Assembly: GCA_016872755.1 (NCBI GenBank)
Contig: VGZE01000007.1
Location: 1-51,488 of the forward strand
Length of the DNA stretch: 51,488 bases
Direction of reading: 5' to 3'
From: Planctomycetota bacterium
GTDB lineage: Bacteria > Planctomycetota > UBA1135 > GCA-002686595
The notes beneath the pieces were generated by a model. That model did not search any database. It had not been told where the DNA came from and saw only the letters and a list, made by a program, of their open reading frames with translations. This document shows, piece by piece, positions 14,466 through 23,209 of the stretch (positions are counted from its first letter, which is position 1; every line of letters starts with the position of its first letter). The translations under genes were made by a program, and so were the position numbers.

Positions 14466-17400
14466 TCACCAGCGGAAATACTCGCGCGCGAGCCAGCGGC
14501 CTGGGCGGCTGCCGAGCGTGTCGAACAGCGCGGCGATCGCCGGCCAGTCCTGCTTCTCCGCCAGCGGCCGCACATCTGCGAGCAGATCGGTCGCAAGGCC
14601 GCCCGGCGTCGCCTCGAGTTCCGCGATGAGCTGAGCGGCGCGCTCCTCGGCCTTGGGGCTCGCCAGGCGCGTCTTCCAGGCCTCGGTCGCGGCAACCAGC
14701 TTCTTCCACGCGACGCCCGACTTGGACGAGTCGAGCTTGCGCAGCGCCGCGGTCGCCTGCTTGTCGAACGGCTTGCCGAGCAATTCGGCCCACGCGATCA
14801 GCGTGCCCGCGCAGGCCTCGCCGCCCTCGCTCTGCAGTCGCTCGATCAGCCCGCTCGGCGCGGCGATCGCATCCTCGAGCACTTGCAGCGCGTCCTGCGC
14901 GGATGCGACCGGCGCGGCGATCTTGCGTTCGAGCGTGCGCGCCTCGCGCAGGCTTGGCAGTGCGGATGCGAGATCTCCGTTGCGCAGGGCCGGCAACCCA
15001 GTCGTTTCCCACGCAAGGAGCCACGCCCGCAGTTCCTTCAGGCGCCGCTTCGCGAGCAGATCTTCCAGCGGCGCGTCGAGGTACGAGCCCTCGCCGGCGC
15101 GCGGCCCGCCCTTCTTGAAGCCGGGATCGCCCTCCCACACGACGCGCTGATCGATGTCGACGAGGATCAGCCGCGGCAGGTTGTACGTGTCGATCTTGTA
15201 CAGCTCGAAGGTCTCGCCCCAGACCGTCTCGTTCTTCACGTCGACCGCGACCGCGCCGGGGAAGCGGTGCTCCTTCAGGTACGCATCCAGGCGCTTGTCG
15301 TCGAGATAGCTCGTGATCGACACGATCTCGAGCCCGTAGGGCGTGTACTGCGAATGCAGCTCGCGCAGCCAGCCGTCGATCGGGATCAGGTCGTTCTGTT
15401 CGACGTTCCACAGCACGAAGAGCTGCGGCACGAGTCCCTTCTCCTCCCACGTCTCGCGCTTGCCCTGCGCCCAGCGCGTGACGCGCGGGAAGGGCGGCAC
15501 CACCTCGAGGTACGAATCGGCGGCCAGGCTCTGCTCCTTGGGCAGCGATTCGAGCCGGATCGAGCGCTCGATCGGTCCGGCCGGATCGCCGACGGCGCGC
15601 GCGAGGTAGCGCACGTTGCGGAAGGCCGCGCGACCGGGTCCGGTGATCAGGCCGAAGCTGCCGCGCAACACGTCGAGGCTCGGGAACGAGTGCTTCGGCA
15701 TCAGCTTGCCGTCGACCCACAAGTCGACGTCGGCGCCGGTCACGTCGAGGCGCAGCTTGTGCCAGGTCTCCGACGTGCGGTGCGCCGGGTCGTCCTTGAC
15801 GGCCTGCACGCCGAGGTGGCGCCAGGTCTTGCTGGTGCCGCCGTAGAAGCTCGCCAGATCGACGAAGGCGCTCGAGTCGCGGTCCTTGGCCGGGAAGTAG
15901 ATCAGCGCGTGGAAGGTGGCGTCGGATTTCTTGCCGAAGACCAGTCCGGCGAAGGAGACGGCGCCGTTGTCGGCTTGCAGCTCGGCCTCCAGCGAGTAGT
16001 CGCCGGAGGTGACCTTGTCGAGCGCGAGGAAGCGGAACGCGTACTCGGCACCCGCCTCGTCCGTCCAGTTCGAGCGCAGCAAGGTGCGATCGGCGCTGTA
16101 CGAAGTGTTGCCGGCTGCGGACCAGCCGCCGAGATCGTTCTCGTTGTACGCGAGTTGCCACAGCGCGATCGAGCGCTTCGAGCGGCGCAAGGCGTCGGCG
16201 TAGACGTCGAGCAGCGCCGGCTGCTTGAGCTCCATGCCCAGGCGCCAGGAAGTCTCCATCGCCATCAGGTACATCTCGCTGGACAGGTAGCGCGTCGAGA
16301 TCGAGCGGCTCGCGGCCGCCACCTCGTCCAGGATCCGGCCCAGCGACTTGCGCTTGGGGTCGACCTTGTCGAGCAGCTTCTCGGCCCTGGCGATCAGCGC
16401 CTCATCCGGCTTCTCGGCGCGCTCGAGCGCGCGCAGGCACTGATTCAACAGCTGCGCGGCCCGGTCGGGATTGGCGCGCTGCTCGTTCAGGAACTGCGCG
16501 AACTCGTACAGCAGCGCGCCGTCGTCGGGCGTCGCGACGAGGCCCTTCTCGAAGTGCTCCTCCGCCGCGCCGAGGTCCTTGCGCACGAGCGCGTAGCGCG
16601 CCCACTTCAGGTACGGTCGCGCGACGGCCCTCTTGCCGCTCTGTTCGTCGACCAGGTCGAGCATGTACTGCTTCCAGACCGGATCGAGCTCGGCCACCTT
16701 GCGCGGCAGCTTCACGCTCTGCGCCAGCTTGACGTCGGGCGTCGGCGGCTCGGGCCGCGCGAGCACGACCTCCTCGAAGTTCTCGATCGCGCCCTCGCCC
16801 TGGCGGCCGCCGCTCGTGTCGATGAATTCGCTGAACGCGTTGCGATAGAGGAAACGGCCGTCTTCGAGGTCCTGGTAGTTGTAGAGGAAGTACACGACGC
16901 CCCAGGTCGGCGCGTACCACGCGGGGCCCCACTCGTACTCGTTCTCGAGCACGATGCCGAAGGTCGGCGACTTGGACGGCACCTTCTCGACGTCCTGCGA
17001 GTCGGCGCCGTCCTCGTAGTCGTCCATCCAACCCTTCTGCATCCGGCCCGCGAGCTCGAACAACCGGCCGTTCGCGGGCAGGTTGAAGATCACGGTGCCG
17101 TTGGCGAGCACGCGCGTGCCCTCGAAGAACGACGCGAGGCCCTCGTTGAGCCAGCCGGCCGCCTGCGTCGCGAGCGAGACGAACTGGTGCGCCGCCTCGT
17201 GGAACAGCGTGCCGATCATCAAGTCGAAGCCGCCTTCACCCGCGTAGGTCTCGACCGTGCCGCCGGTGAACTGACCGCCCGACCACTTGACCGGCGGTCC
17301 CGTGCCGCGCTTCAGGTACTCGTCGCGGTTCTTGAAGATGTGCAGCTCGATGCGCGGCACCGATCCGCCGTGCTCCTTCGTGCCGTAGCGGAAGAACTGG

Positions 17401-18128
17401 CGATAGAACGCGTTCATCTGCTCCATCGCCTCGGCCGAGCGCACCATCACCTCGTAGCCGGCGCTGCACTTGGTCTTGTAGTTGGGCTTCTCGTACTCGG
17501 CCGCGCGGTCCCAGCTCCCGTGCTTGAGGTCGTGTTCGCGGATCCACTCCTCCGACACGCCGGCCAGCAGGTCCTTCGGCTTGGCTTCGCCGGCCAGCGA
17601 CGGGTCGGGCACCGATGCGATGCGCTCGATCGCCTGCTGTGCTTCGGCGCGCTCCGGATCCAGCGCCAGGACCTGCTTCCACACGCGGATCGCCGAGTGC
17701 GGGCGCGCGTCCTTTTCCAGCTCGGCCGCCAGCGCGCGCAGCTTCTCGAGCGTGACCTTGCCCAGGTCGAGCAGATCCTTGGCCAGCGGGTCGATCGCGA
17801 GCAGGTTGTCGCGCAGCACCTGCTGGGCGGACTTGGGGAGCTTCTGCGCGACCGCGAGCCGGTACTCCTGGTGCAGGCACCACAGCCGCTCGTCGACGTC
17901 GCCGGCGGCCTCGGCCATGCGTGCGCGCAGCGCCCAGGCCGCGCGCGAGCGCGGGTCGCGCTCGAGCGCCTGTCGGACGAACACGCCGGCCGCCGTCGCG
18001 TCGCCTTGCGCGAAGGAGCTCTCGGCGCGCTTCAGGCACTCGGCGAACGGGGACTCCGCACTGTGCGGGGGCCACGCGGGAACGGCTGCGAGCGCGCAGG
18101 TGAAGGCTAGAGCGGCGAGCGAGAGCAT
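14466..18128 (-). CDS. secreted gluzincin-like peptidase (DUF1570-type) fused to LamG-like and thioredoxin-like domains
   Basis: The 1220-residue protein starts at ATG 18128, placing the hydrophobic signal MLSLAALAFTCALAAVPAW at the N-terminus. TPR-like helices span roughly residues 30-200. A metallopeptidase domain has HEAAH at residues 310-314 and a downstream zinc-ligand-type glutamate in GWLNEGLASFF (E329), as in DUF1570/peptidase-MA-like proteins. More helical repeats follow. Residues 690-850 or so form a beta-sandwich with SGDYSLEAELQADNG and WHKLRLDVTGADVDLWVDG, like the LamG/DUF1080 fold. Residues 890-1010 are thioredoxin/TlpA-like (LFVLWNVEQND, YNLPRLILVDID, VVWEGDPGF) but without the CxxC pair. 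The final 200 residues are helical. It probably acts outside the cytoplasmic membrane; peptidase activity is inferred from motifs, and the substrate is unknown. Confidence 0.82.
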   Translation of the reverse strand: MLSLAALAFTCALAAVPAWPPHSAESPFAECLKRAESSFAQGDATAAGVFVRQALERDPRSRAAWALRARMAEAAGDVDERLWCLHQEYRLAVAQKLPKSAQQVLRDNLLAIDPLAKDLLDLGKVTLEKLRALAAELEKDARPHSAIRVWKQVLALDPERAEAQQAIERIASVPDPSLAGEAKPKDLLAGVSEEWIREHDLKHGSWDRAAEYEKPNYKTKCSAGYEVMVRSAEAMEQMNAFYRQFFRYGTKEHGGSVPRIELHIFKNRDEYLKRGTGPPVKWSGGQFTGGTVETYAGEGGFDLMIGTLFHEAAHQFVSLATQAAGWLNEGLASFFEGTRVLANGTVIFNLPANGRLFELAGRMQKGWMDDYEDGADSQDVEKVPSKSPTFGIVLENEYEWGPAWYAPTWGVVYFLYNYQDLEDGRFLYRNAFSEFIDTSGGRQGEGAIENFEEVVLARPEPPTPDVKLAQSVKLPRKVAELDPVWKQYMLDLVDEQSGKRAVARPYLKWARYALVRKDLGAAEEHFEKGLVATPDDGALLYEFAQFLNEQRANPDRAAQLLNQCLRALERAEKPDEALIARAEKLLDKVDPKRKSLGRILDEVAAASRSISTRYLSSEMYLMAMETSWRLGMELKQPALLDVYADALRRSKRSIALWQLAYNENDLGGWSAAGNTSYSADRTLLRSNWTDEAGAEYAFRFLALDKVTSGDYSLEAELQADNGAVSFAGLVFGKKSDATFHALIYFPAKDRDSSAFVDLASFYGGTSKTWRHLGVQAVKDDPAHRTSETWHKLRLDVTGADVDLWVDGKLMPKHSFPSLDVLRGSFGLITGPGRAAFRNVRYLARAVGDPAGPIERSIRLESLPKEQSLAADSYLEVVPPFPRVTRWAQGKRETWEEKGLVPQLFVLWNVEQNDLIPIDGWLRELHSQYTPYGLEIVSITSYLDDKRLDAYLKEHRFPGAVAVDVKNETVWGETFELYKIDTYNLPRLILVDIDQRVVWEGDPGFKKGGPRAGEGSYLDAPLEDLLAKRRLKELRAWLLAWETTGLPALRNGDLASALPSLREARTLERKIAAPVASAQDALQVLEDAIAAPSGLIERLQSEGGEACAGTLIAWAELLGKPFDKQATAALRKLDSSKSGVAWKKLVAATEAWKTRLASPKAEERAAQLIAELEATPGGLATDLLADVRPLAEKQDWPAIAALFDTLGSRPGRWLAREYFRW

Positions 18129-18234
18129 CGTGGAGCCGGCGGCGCGCCCCTGCCAGGGCCGCGCCGCGCGGCGGGACAATCTACTCGATCCAGCGAGCGC
18201 CGCCACCCGGTCGGCGCCGCCGCGAGAACCGTCC

Positions 18235-19269
18235 TCAGGCCGCCACGTGTTCGCGGCGCATGCGCCCGACCACCGCCGCCGTGAACGCGCTGGTCGAAAG
18301 CTTGCCGCCCAAGTCACGCGTGCGCTCGTTGGCGGCCAGCGTGTCGCGGATCGCCGCGCGCAGCGCGTCGGAAGCCTTCAACTCCCCGATGTGACGCAAC
18401 AGCGTGCACAGCGCGAGCAGCGCCGCCGTGGGATTGCACAGGTCCCTGCCCGCGATGTCGGGAGCCGTGCCGCCGGCGGGATCGAACATCGCCAGCGTCA
18501 CGTGGCCGTCCTCGTCGAACGCATAGGACGCGCTGTCGCCGACGCCGATCGAGCCGACCAGTCCGCAGGCCATGTCCGACAGGAAGTCGCCGTACTCGTT
18601 CGGGCACACGATCACCGAGTAGCGCTCCGGGTTCATGATGATCCCGGCCAGCAGCGAGTCGAACAGCTCGCGCCGGTAGGGGATGCCCGGGTAGTCCTCG
18701 CTGACCGCCTCGACCGTCTCCTCGAACAGCCCGTCGGCCGCGCGCTGGATCGTGTACTTGCTGGTCGAGACGACGTGCGTGCGCTTGGTCATGGCCAGCT
18801 TGAATGCGAAGCGCGCGGCCTTCTTGCACGGACCGCGCTCGATCACGCGCAGCGAAACCGCCGATTCGGCGCCGATGCGGCGGCCGCGGTCCTCGTAGGT
18901 GCCGCCGGTGGCGATGCGCACGACGTCGATGTCGAGCGGCTTGTTGAAGTTCGTCGGCAGCCCCGGCACGGTCATGACCGGGCGGTGGATCACGGCGAAG
19001 GCGAGCCGGTCGCGCAGGATCGCGTTGGGGCTCTCGCCCTCGGTGACCGTCGGGTACTTGAGCGCGATGCGGTGCGCGCGCACCAGCTCGACCGATTCGT
19101 CGTAGGCGGACGTGCCGCGGCGCGCGCGTTCTTCCAGCGACAGGTCCACCGGAGTGAACTGCAGCCGGCACGGCAGCGCCTCGGCGACGGTGTGAATGCT
19201 CCGGGAGAGTTCGGACGAGATGCCGTCGCCGAGCAGCTCGACGATGGTGTAGGACTTCGGAGGGCGCAT
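18235..19269 (-). CDS. isocitrate/isopropylmalate dehydrogenase family protein
   Basis: The 344-residue product is of normal length for the NAD-type beta-decarboxylating dehydrogenases. It has the N-terminal LLGDGISSEL nucleotide-fold turn, NAILRDRLAF with the substrate-binding arginines, and a substrate lysine region SKYTIQRAADGLF. Also present are CPNEYGDFLSDMACGLVGS with the metal-binding aspartates, and DPAGGTAPDIAGRDLCNPTA, the cofactor-loop signature. These enzymes oxidise and decarboxylate isocitrate, isopropylmalate or related 2-hydroxy acids; the sequence alone does not settle which. It lies 107 bp downstream of the peptidase fusion gene's start and is divergent from the gene at 19349. 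The ATG at 19269 is chosen because residues upstream are unrelated to the family. Confidence 0.85.
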   Translation of the reverse strand: MRPPKSYTIVELLGDGISSELSRSIHTVAEALPCRLQFTPVDLSLEERARRGTSAYDESVELVRAHRIALKYPTVTEGESPNAILRDRLAFAVIHRPVMTVPGLPTNFNKPLDIDVVRIATGGTYEDRGRRIGAESAVSLRVIERGPCKKAARFAFKLAMTKRTHVVSTSKYTIQRAADGLFEETVEAVSEDYPGIPYRRELFDSLLAGIIMNPERYSVIVCPNEYGDFLSDMACGLVGSIGVGDSASYAFDEDGHVTLAMFDPAGGTAPDIAGRDLCNPTAALLALCTLLRHIGELKASDALRAAIRDTLAANERTRDLGGKLSTSAFTAAVVGRMRREHVAA

Positions 19270-19348
19270 GTGGTGGTGTAGATCGCCTGCCGGCGGCTGC
19301 GCGGCGCGCGGCCGATCGGCACAATGGGCGAAAGATTCTATCGACGCA

Positions 19349-21256
19349 ATGAGCCCCCTCCCAAGCATGCTTGCTCCGATTCGCCGCTGCCGAGCGGGCT
19401 CGAGTGCGCGGCCGCTGGCCGCGCTGCTGCTCCTGGCCGGGTTCGCGTCGGCGCAGGCCGAGCCGCCGCGCGGATTCGCGCGCCGGGAGGTCCAGGTGCT
19501 CGGGAATCCCGCGCTGGAGCTGCTCGCGCCCACGGACCGCGAACTCTCGGCACAGCGGCGCCAGCTGCCCTATTGGAAGCTGCTCAACGGCACGACCCGC
19601 CCGTGGCTGGACGGAGCGAAGTCGCCGGGTGAGTGGGCCGCGCTGCTGGATCCGAGCGCGCCGCGAGTCGTCGGATTGTGGTTGGAGGGTGGTGCGCAGA
19701 TCGCCCAGTCGGCGGCGGCCTACGCTCCGTTCGCCGCTGAACTCTCGATCCGCGTCCGGCTGAGCGGCCGTGCGCGCATCGAGGTGATCGACGGCAACGG
19801 CCGGCGCTTCGCGCGCGATTTCGACCAGGCCGGCGAGCCGGAGACCGCCGTGATCCGCGGCGCGGAACTGGTCGCTGCCTTCGGCGCGCCCGTGCTGCCG
19901 CGTTTGCAACTGCGCATCAGCGGCGCCGGCGCGCGCATCGAGGAGGTCGAGCTGTTCGTGCCGCTGCCCGCTCCCGATGAGGCCGAACTGCTCGCTGAGA
20001 TCGAGTCCGAGCTCGGGTGGTTCATCGCGACCTGGTCCGAGCGCGCGCTCGACACGCTCGGCGAGCGCAAGACTGCGTTTGCCGCGCGCGACTTCGACGC
20101 GGTCAGCGGCGCGCCGCTGGCCGTGCTGGCGCGCAGTCCGGTGCTCGATTCGTTCTGGCAGCAACTGCTGGATGCCTGGGAGGCCGATCCGCGGCCGGAG
20201 TGGAGTGCGCTGCTGGAGCGCTACCTCGCGGACTTGTTCGAGCTGGGCTTGCAGCCGGGCAACGGCCTGCCGCGCGCGTGGGATCCCGAGCGCGACGTGC
20301 CGGTCGACGACTTGACGCTCGAGATCCACGCGCACCTGCGCTTCCTGTGCGAGCTCGCCGAGCGCGGCCCGCAGGCCTTCCGCGCGCGGGCGCGCGAGGC
20401 CGCGCTGAAGATCGGCGAGCTCGTGCTCGCGCTCGGCGTGCTGCCCGACGGCGCGGTCGCGGCCGCCTACCGCAGTTCGGACGGGCGGCCCTCGACCGAC
20501 ACGGTGCCGATCCGCCGCCTCGACCTGCCGGCGATGCTGGCGCGCCTGGGCGCGCTGAGCGGCGACGAGCGCTACGTCAGCGCCGCGCGCGACGCGCTCT
20601 TCGCGCTCGAGTTCGCGCACCACTGGCCGGGAACCTGGGACCGCATCGATCCGGGTTTCGACGACAACTTCGGGCACTACGGCGAGCGCGCGGCCGCCGC
20701 CGCGCACGCGCTGCCTGCGGAGCATTCCTTCCACGCCTTCGCGCTGTCCGGACACGCGCGCTATGCGCCGCTGCTCGCGCTCGCGCTGCGCTTCGGCGGC
20801 AATGTGGCGGCCGACCAGGTGCGCTGCTGGCGGATCTTCCGCGAGCTCGGTGAGCTCGTGCCGGCGCTGCGCGAGCCCAATCGCGCGCTGATCGTCGAGG
20901 CGGCGCGCAATCACTTTCGCGGCCAACAGGGCGCTTCCGGCGCCTGGCTGGACCTGACGATGCAGGGTTTCGATCCGGTCGCGCTGCCGGTCGGCGACAC
21001 CGGCGGCGTGCCGCAGAACCTGCTGGCCGGGCTTGCGCATGCGTACGAGCGCGAGCCCGACGCGCACGCGGCCGAGCTGCGCGCGATGTTCACGGCCGTG
21101 ATGCTGTCGACGCGCGCGCAGTACAGGGCCGAGTACGGCTACGTCAGCGGGGCGCGGCGCAACGAGGGGCGCGGGGCCGCGAACTCGGCCTCGGCCACGC
21201 TGCGCTATACGAGCGGCCTCGTCGCGATGCTGCGGCGGTTGAAGGGGCTCGATTGA
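19349..21256 (+). CDS. secreted protein with alpha-helical toroid-like domain, function unknown
   Basis: I do not recognise this family with confidence. The 635-residue product has a signal peptide ending near ASAQA, then a beta-rich segment of about 160 residues (VVGLWLEGGAQIAQSA, ELSIRVRLSGRARIEVIDG) that could bind carbohydrate. A largely alpha-helical region of 400 residues follows, with aromatic and charged patches such as FAHHWPGTWDRIDPGFDDNF and GHYGERAAAAAHALPAEHSF, reminiscent of (alpha/alpha)-barrel glycan-active enzymes. No catalytic residues can be assigned. An alternative start at ATG 19367 would also keep the signal peptide. It is divergent from the dehydrogenase gene and overlaps the next gene by 4 nt (TTGA), so those two are probably co-translated. 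Confidence 0.7.
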   Translation: MSPLPSMLAPIRRCRAGSSARPLAALLLLAGFASAQAEPPRGFARREVQVLGNPALELLAPTDRELSAQRRQLPYWKLLNGTTRPWLDGAKSPGEWAALLDPSAPRVVGLWLEGGAQIAQSAAAYAPFAAELSIRVRLSGRARIEVIDGNGRRFARDFDQAGEPETAVIRGAELVAAFGAPVLPRLQLRISGAGARIEEVELFVPLPAPDEAELLAEIESELGWFIATWSERALDTLGERKTAFAARDFDAVSGAPLAVLARSPVLDSFWQQLLDAWEADPRPEWSALLERYLADLFELGLQPGNGLPRAWDPERDVPVDDLTLEIHAHLRFLCELAERGPQAFRARAREAALKIGELVLALGVLPDGAVAAAYRSSDGRPSTDTVPIRRLDLPAMLARLGALSGDERYVSAARDALFALEFAHHWPGTWDRIDPGFDDNFGHYGERAAAAAHALPAEHSFHAFALSGHARYAPLLALALRFGGNVAADQVRCWRIFRELGELVPALREPNRALIVEAARNHFRGQQGASGAWLDLTMQGFDPVALPVGDTGGVPQNLLAGLAHAYEREPDAHAAELRAMFTAVMLSTRAQYRAEYGYVSGARRNEGRGAANSASATLRYTSGLVAMLRRLKGLD

Positions 21257-21825
21257 GGGCCGAGCCCGCGATACGTCGCCTGCAGGAGCTCGGCAACGCC
21301 GAGCTCGAGCAGCTCGCCGCCCTGACGGTCGATTGCGTGGAGGGCGGCGCGTCGATCGGGTTCATGCAGCCGTTCACGCTCGACATGGCGCGCGCGTTCT
21401 GGCGGCGCATCGGGCGGGACGTCGCCGCGGGAGAGCGCGCGCTGCTCGTCGCCGAGGACGAGCAGGGGATCTGCGGCACCGTGCAGCTCGTGCTCGCGCT
21501 TCCCGAGAACCAGCCGCATCGCGCGGACCTGTGCAAGATGCAGGTGCATCGGCGCATGCGGCGCCGCGGCCTGGGCGAGCTGCTCGTGCGCGCCGCGGAG
21601 CGGCTGGCGCTCGAGTGCGGTCGGAACCTGCTCGTGCTCGACGCGGTGACGAACGGCGACGCCGCGCGCCTGTACGAGCGCTGCGGCTGGATTCGCGTCG
21701 GCGACGTGCCGAACTTCGCGCTGTACCCCGATGGGCGGCCGTGCGGGACGACGTACTACTACCGCAGCCTGGAGCCGGCGCCCATGCAGGCTCCCCGACG
21801 CGCTCGCGGCTCAGCCGACTCCTAG
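21253..21825 (+). CDS. GNAT-family N-acetyltransferase
   Basis: The 190-residue product has the complete GNAT core. Strands in RALLVAEDEQGICGTVQLVL are followed by ADLCKMQVHRRMRRRGLGELLV, where QVHRRMRRRGLG is the acetyl-CoA pyrophosphate loop (family motif Q/RxxGxG/A). LLVLDAVTNGDAARLYERCGW is the C-terminal motif B. The start is TTG, overlapping the stop of the previous gene (TTGA). It transfers an acetyl group from acetyl-CoA to an amine; the acceptor cannot be told. The gene ends 19 bp from the convergent selenoprotein gene. Confidence 0.88.
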   Translation: MRAEPAIRRLQELGNAELEQLAALTVDCVEGGASIGFMQPFTLDMARAFWRRIGRDVAAGERALLVAEDEQGICGTVQLVLALPENQPHRADLCKMQVHRRMRRRGLGELLVRAAERLALECGRNLLVLDAVTNGDAARLYERCGWIRVGDVPNFALYPDGRPCGTTYYYRSLEPAPMQAPRRARGSADS

Positions 21826-21844
21826 CCTCGACGGTCGCGTACCT

Positions 21845-22372
21845 TCAGCGATCAGCCCGGAAGGCCGCGCGACCTGCCTCGAGCTGGGTCAAGACCTGCT
21901 GAACTGGAATCTCGCCCGCGACGGGGTTGCCGTCCAAGCGACCGGCCAGTTCGCTGCCCTTGGAGTCGAAGATGCGCAGCACCGGATAGCTGCCGTAGCT
22001 CTCGCCAAAGTTCAGGAAGGGCTTCGATCGATCCAGCGTGTCGATGAACACGGGCACGAAAGCAGCGGCTGCCTGGACGATGCGTGGATCGCGCAGCGGA
22101 CCGCTCGCGAACTTCTGGCAACCGAGTCAGCCGGGGTGCTCGCCGAAGTGCACCCACAGAGGCTTGTTGGACGCTCTGGCGATCGCGCGCGCTTGTTCGT
22201 AGTCCACATGCCAGCGGATCTTGCCGATCTCGACGGTGGCACTGGTCTGCGAGATGGTGGGCGCGGGCTGCGAGCTGGACTCGGAGCCGGAGCCACAGGC
22301 CGCCGGCAGACAGCTGATCCCCAGAACCGCCAACGGCAGGGCGCGCGGGTGTCGGGAAGCGGGGGTGGCCAT
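21845..22372 (-). CDS. thioredoxin-fold selenoprotein with UxxC active site, lipoprotein-like
   Basis: From ATG 22372 a 175-codon frame runs to a TGA at 21845, interrupted only by an in-frame TGA at 22129-22127 (residue 82). Read through as Sec it gives KPLWVHFGEHPG-U-L-G-C-QKF, a U-x-x-C redox motif at the exact place of the thioredoxin CxxC. It is followed by RDPRIVQAAAAFVPVFIDTL and YPVLRIFDSKGSELAGRLDG, the second half of a thioredoxin-like (Thioredoxin_7-type) domain, with the cis-proline in SYPVLRIF. The frame is clean on both sides of the UGA, and the two halves form one domain. The N-terminus has a hydrophobic stretch with LPAACGSG, an imperfect lipobox, so the product is probably exported and lipid-anchored. 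A GGTC-loop hairpin follows the UGA, and selA, selD and selC lie in the same window. The partner or substrate is unknown. A plain nonsense mutation is the alternative, but UGA at the catalytic position argues strongly for Sec. Confidence 0.85.
22090..22109 (-). other. SECIS-like hairpin downstream of the selenoprotein UGA
   Basis: On the coding strand, CGCG-AGCG then GTC then CGCT-(G)-CGCG forms two 4-bp stems separated by one bulged G. The apex reads GCGGTCCGC, closely resembling the GGUC apical loop of the E. coli fdhF SECIS. The hairpin begins 17 nt, and the GGTC 24 nt, after the UGA, within the usual bacterial range. The fold was paired by hand. Confidence 0.65.
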
Positions 22373-22379
22373 GGCCGAG

Positions 22380-22385
22380 AGGGTA
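22380..22385 (-). promoter_or_regulatory. -10-like box TACCCT before the selenoprotein start
   Basis: On the reverse strand TACCCT is followed by exactly 7 nt (CTCGGCC) and then the ATG at 22372, matching the TAnnnT spacing seen before other genes here. It would give a leaderless or near-leaderless message. Confidence 0.4.
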
Positions 22386-22464
22386 ACACCCGCGACCGTG
22401 CGCATGGACGACCGCTCGCTGTGAGGAAGGCGCGCATCGACTCCCGCACGCAGGACCGGAAGGC

Positions 22465-22470
22465 TACGCT
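22465..22470 (+). promoter_or_regulatory. -10-like box TACGCT before the DUF1080 gene
   Basis: TACGCT is followed by 7 nt (TGCGCTC) and the ATG at 22478. With the opposing box at 22380-22385, the 105-bp intergenic gap would carry two divergent, leaderless-type promoters. Confidence 0.4.
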
Positions 22471-22477
22471 TGCGCTC

Positions 22478-23170
22478 ATGCGCCATCACACCGCTCTCCT
22501 CGTCGCCCTCGTCCTCGCCTTCGTCTTGTGCAGTGCTTGCGCGAGCGCGCCGCGCACGCAGAGCCTCTTCAATGGCACGAACCTGTCGGGCTGGCACGCC
22601 GACGTTCCCGAAGCCGACGGCAATCCGAGCGTCGCGCCCTCCTTCGTCGCGCGCGATGGACTGCTCGTGTCGAACGGCACGCCCGGCGGTCACCTGATCA
22701 CCGACGCGTCCTTCCGCGACTACCGGCTCGTCGTCGAGTACCGCTTCGCGAAGGATGCGGGCAACTGCGGCGTGCTCGTGCACGCCTCGACCCCGCGCAA
22801 GCTCTACGGCATGTTTCCGCAGTCGATCGAGTGCCAGCTCCACAGCGGCAATGCCGGCGACTTCTGGTGCATCGGCGAGGACATCGCGGTGGCGGACATG
22901 GAGAAGCGCCGTGGGCCGAAGGAAAAGTGGGGCGTCGACGGCGACAAGGCGCGCCGCATCCTGAACCTGACCGACGGCTCGGAGAACCCCGTTGGCGAGT
23001 GGAACACGATGGAGATCGAGTGTCGCGGCCGCGGCATCAAGGTCTGGGTCAACGGCGCCTTGGTCAACGACGGTCATGACTGCACGGCCGACCGCGGTCA
23101 GATTGCGCTGCAGGCCGAGGGCACGCCGGTCGAATTCCGGCGCCTCGAGCTGACTCCGTTGGCTTTGTAG
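22478..23170 (+). CDS. DUF1080 (3-keto-disaccharide hydrolase-like) lipoprotein
   Basis: The 230-residue product has a lipoprotein signal (hydrophobic LLVALVLAFVL, then CSACAS). A single DUF1080/concanavalin-like beta-sandwich follows: SLFNGTNLSGWHADVPEADG near the start, DYRLVVEYRFAKDAGNCGVLVHAS, SIECQLHSGNAGDFW, EWNTMEIECRGRGIKVWVNG and IALQAEGTPVEFRRLEL. This order and length are typical of the family, which is very abundant in planctomycetes. Members are linked to keto-sugar hydrolysis or sugar binding in the periplasm. It is divergent from the selenoprotein gene and 39 bp before the padR-like gene; cotranscription with the latter is possible but unproven. Confidence 0.88.
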   Translation: MRHHTALLVALVLAFVLCSACASAPRTQSLFNGTNLSGWHADVPEADGNPSVAPSFVARDGLLVSNGTPGGHLITDASFRDYRLVVEYRFAKDAGNCGVLVHASTPRKLYGMFPQSIECQLHSGNAGDFWCIGEDIAVADMEKRRGPKEKWGVDGDKARRILNLTDGSENPVGEWNTMEIECRGRGIKVWVNGALVNDGHDCTADRGQIALQAEGTPVEFRRLELTPLAL

Positions 23171-23209
23171 CGGACTTGCCTCAAGCTTCGATGCCTCGGC
23201 GACCGATGC

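Noticed and set aside
15380-15470. A Sec or Cys pair in the thioredoxin-like domain of the peptidase fusion
   Set aside because: The active-site position reads W-N-V-E-Q-N, with no Cys and no in-frame UGA, so this is not a second selenoprotein.
14388-18110. A 1240-codon forward-strand open frame opposite the peptidase fusion gene
   Set aside because: It is a shadow of the reverse-strand gene in GC-rich DNA: arginine-, leucine- and histidine-rich with no domain motif. The reverse strand shows recognisable domains throughout.
18314-21067. A 917-codon reverse-strand frame opposite the secreted helical protein gene
   Set aside because: It overlaps the dehydrogenase in another frame and has no protein-like motifs; it is a shadow ORF.
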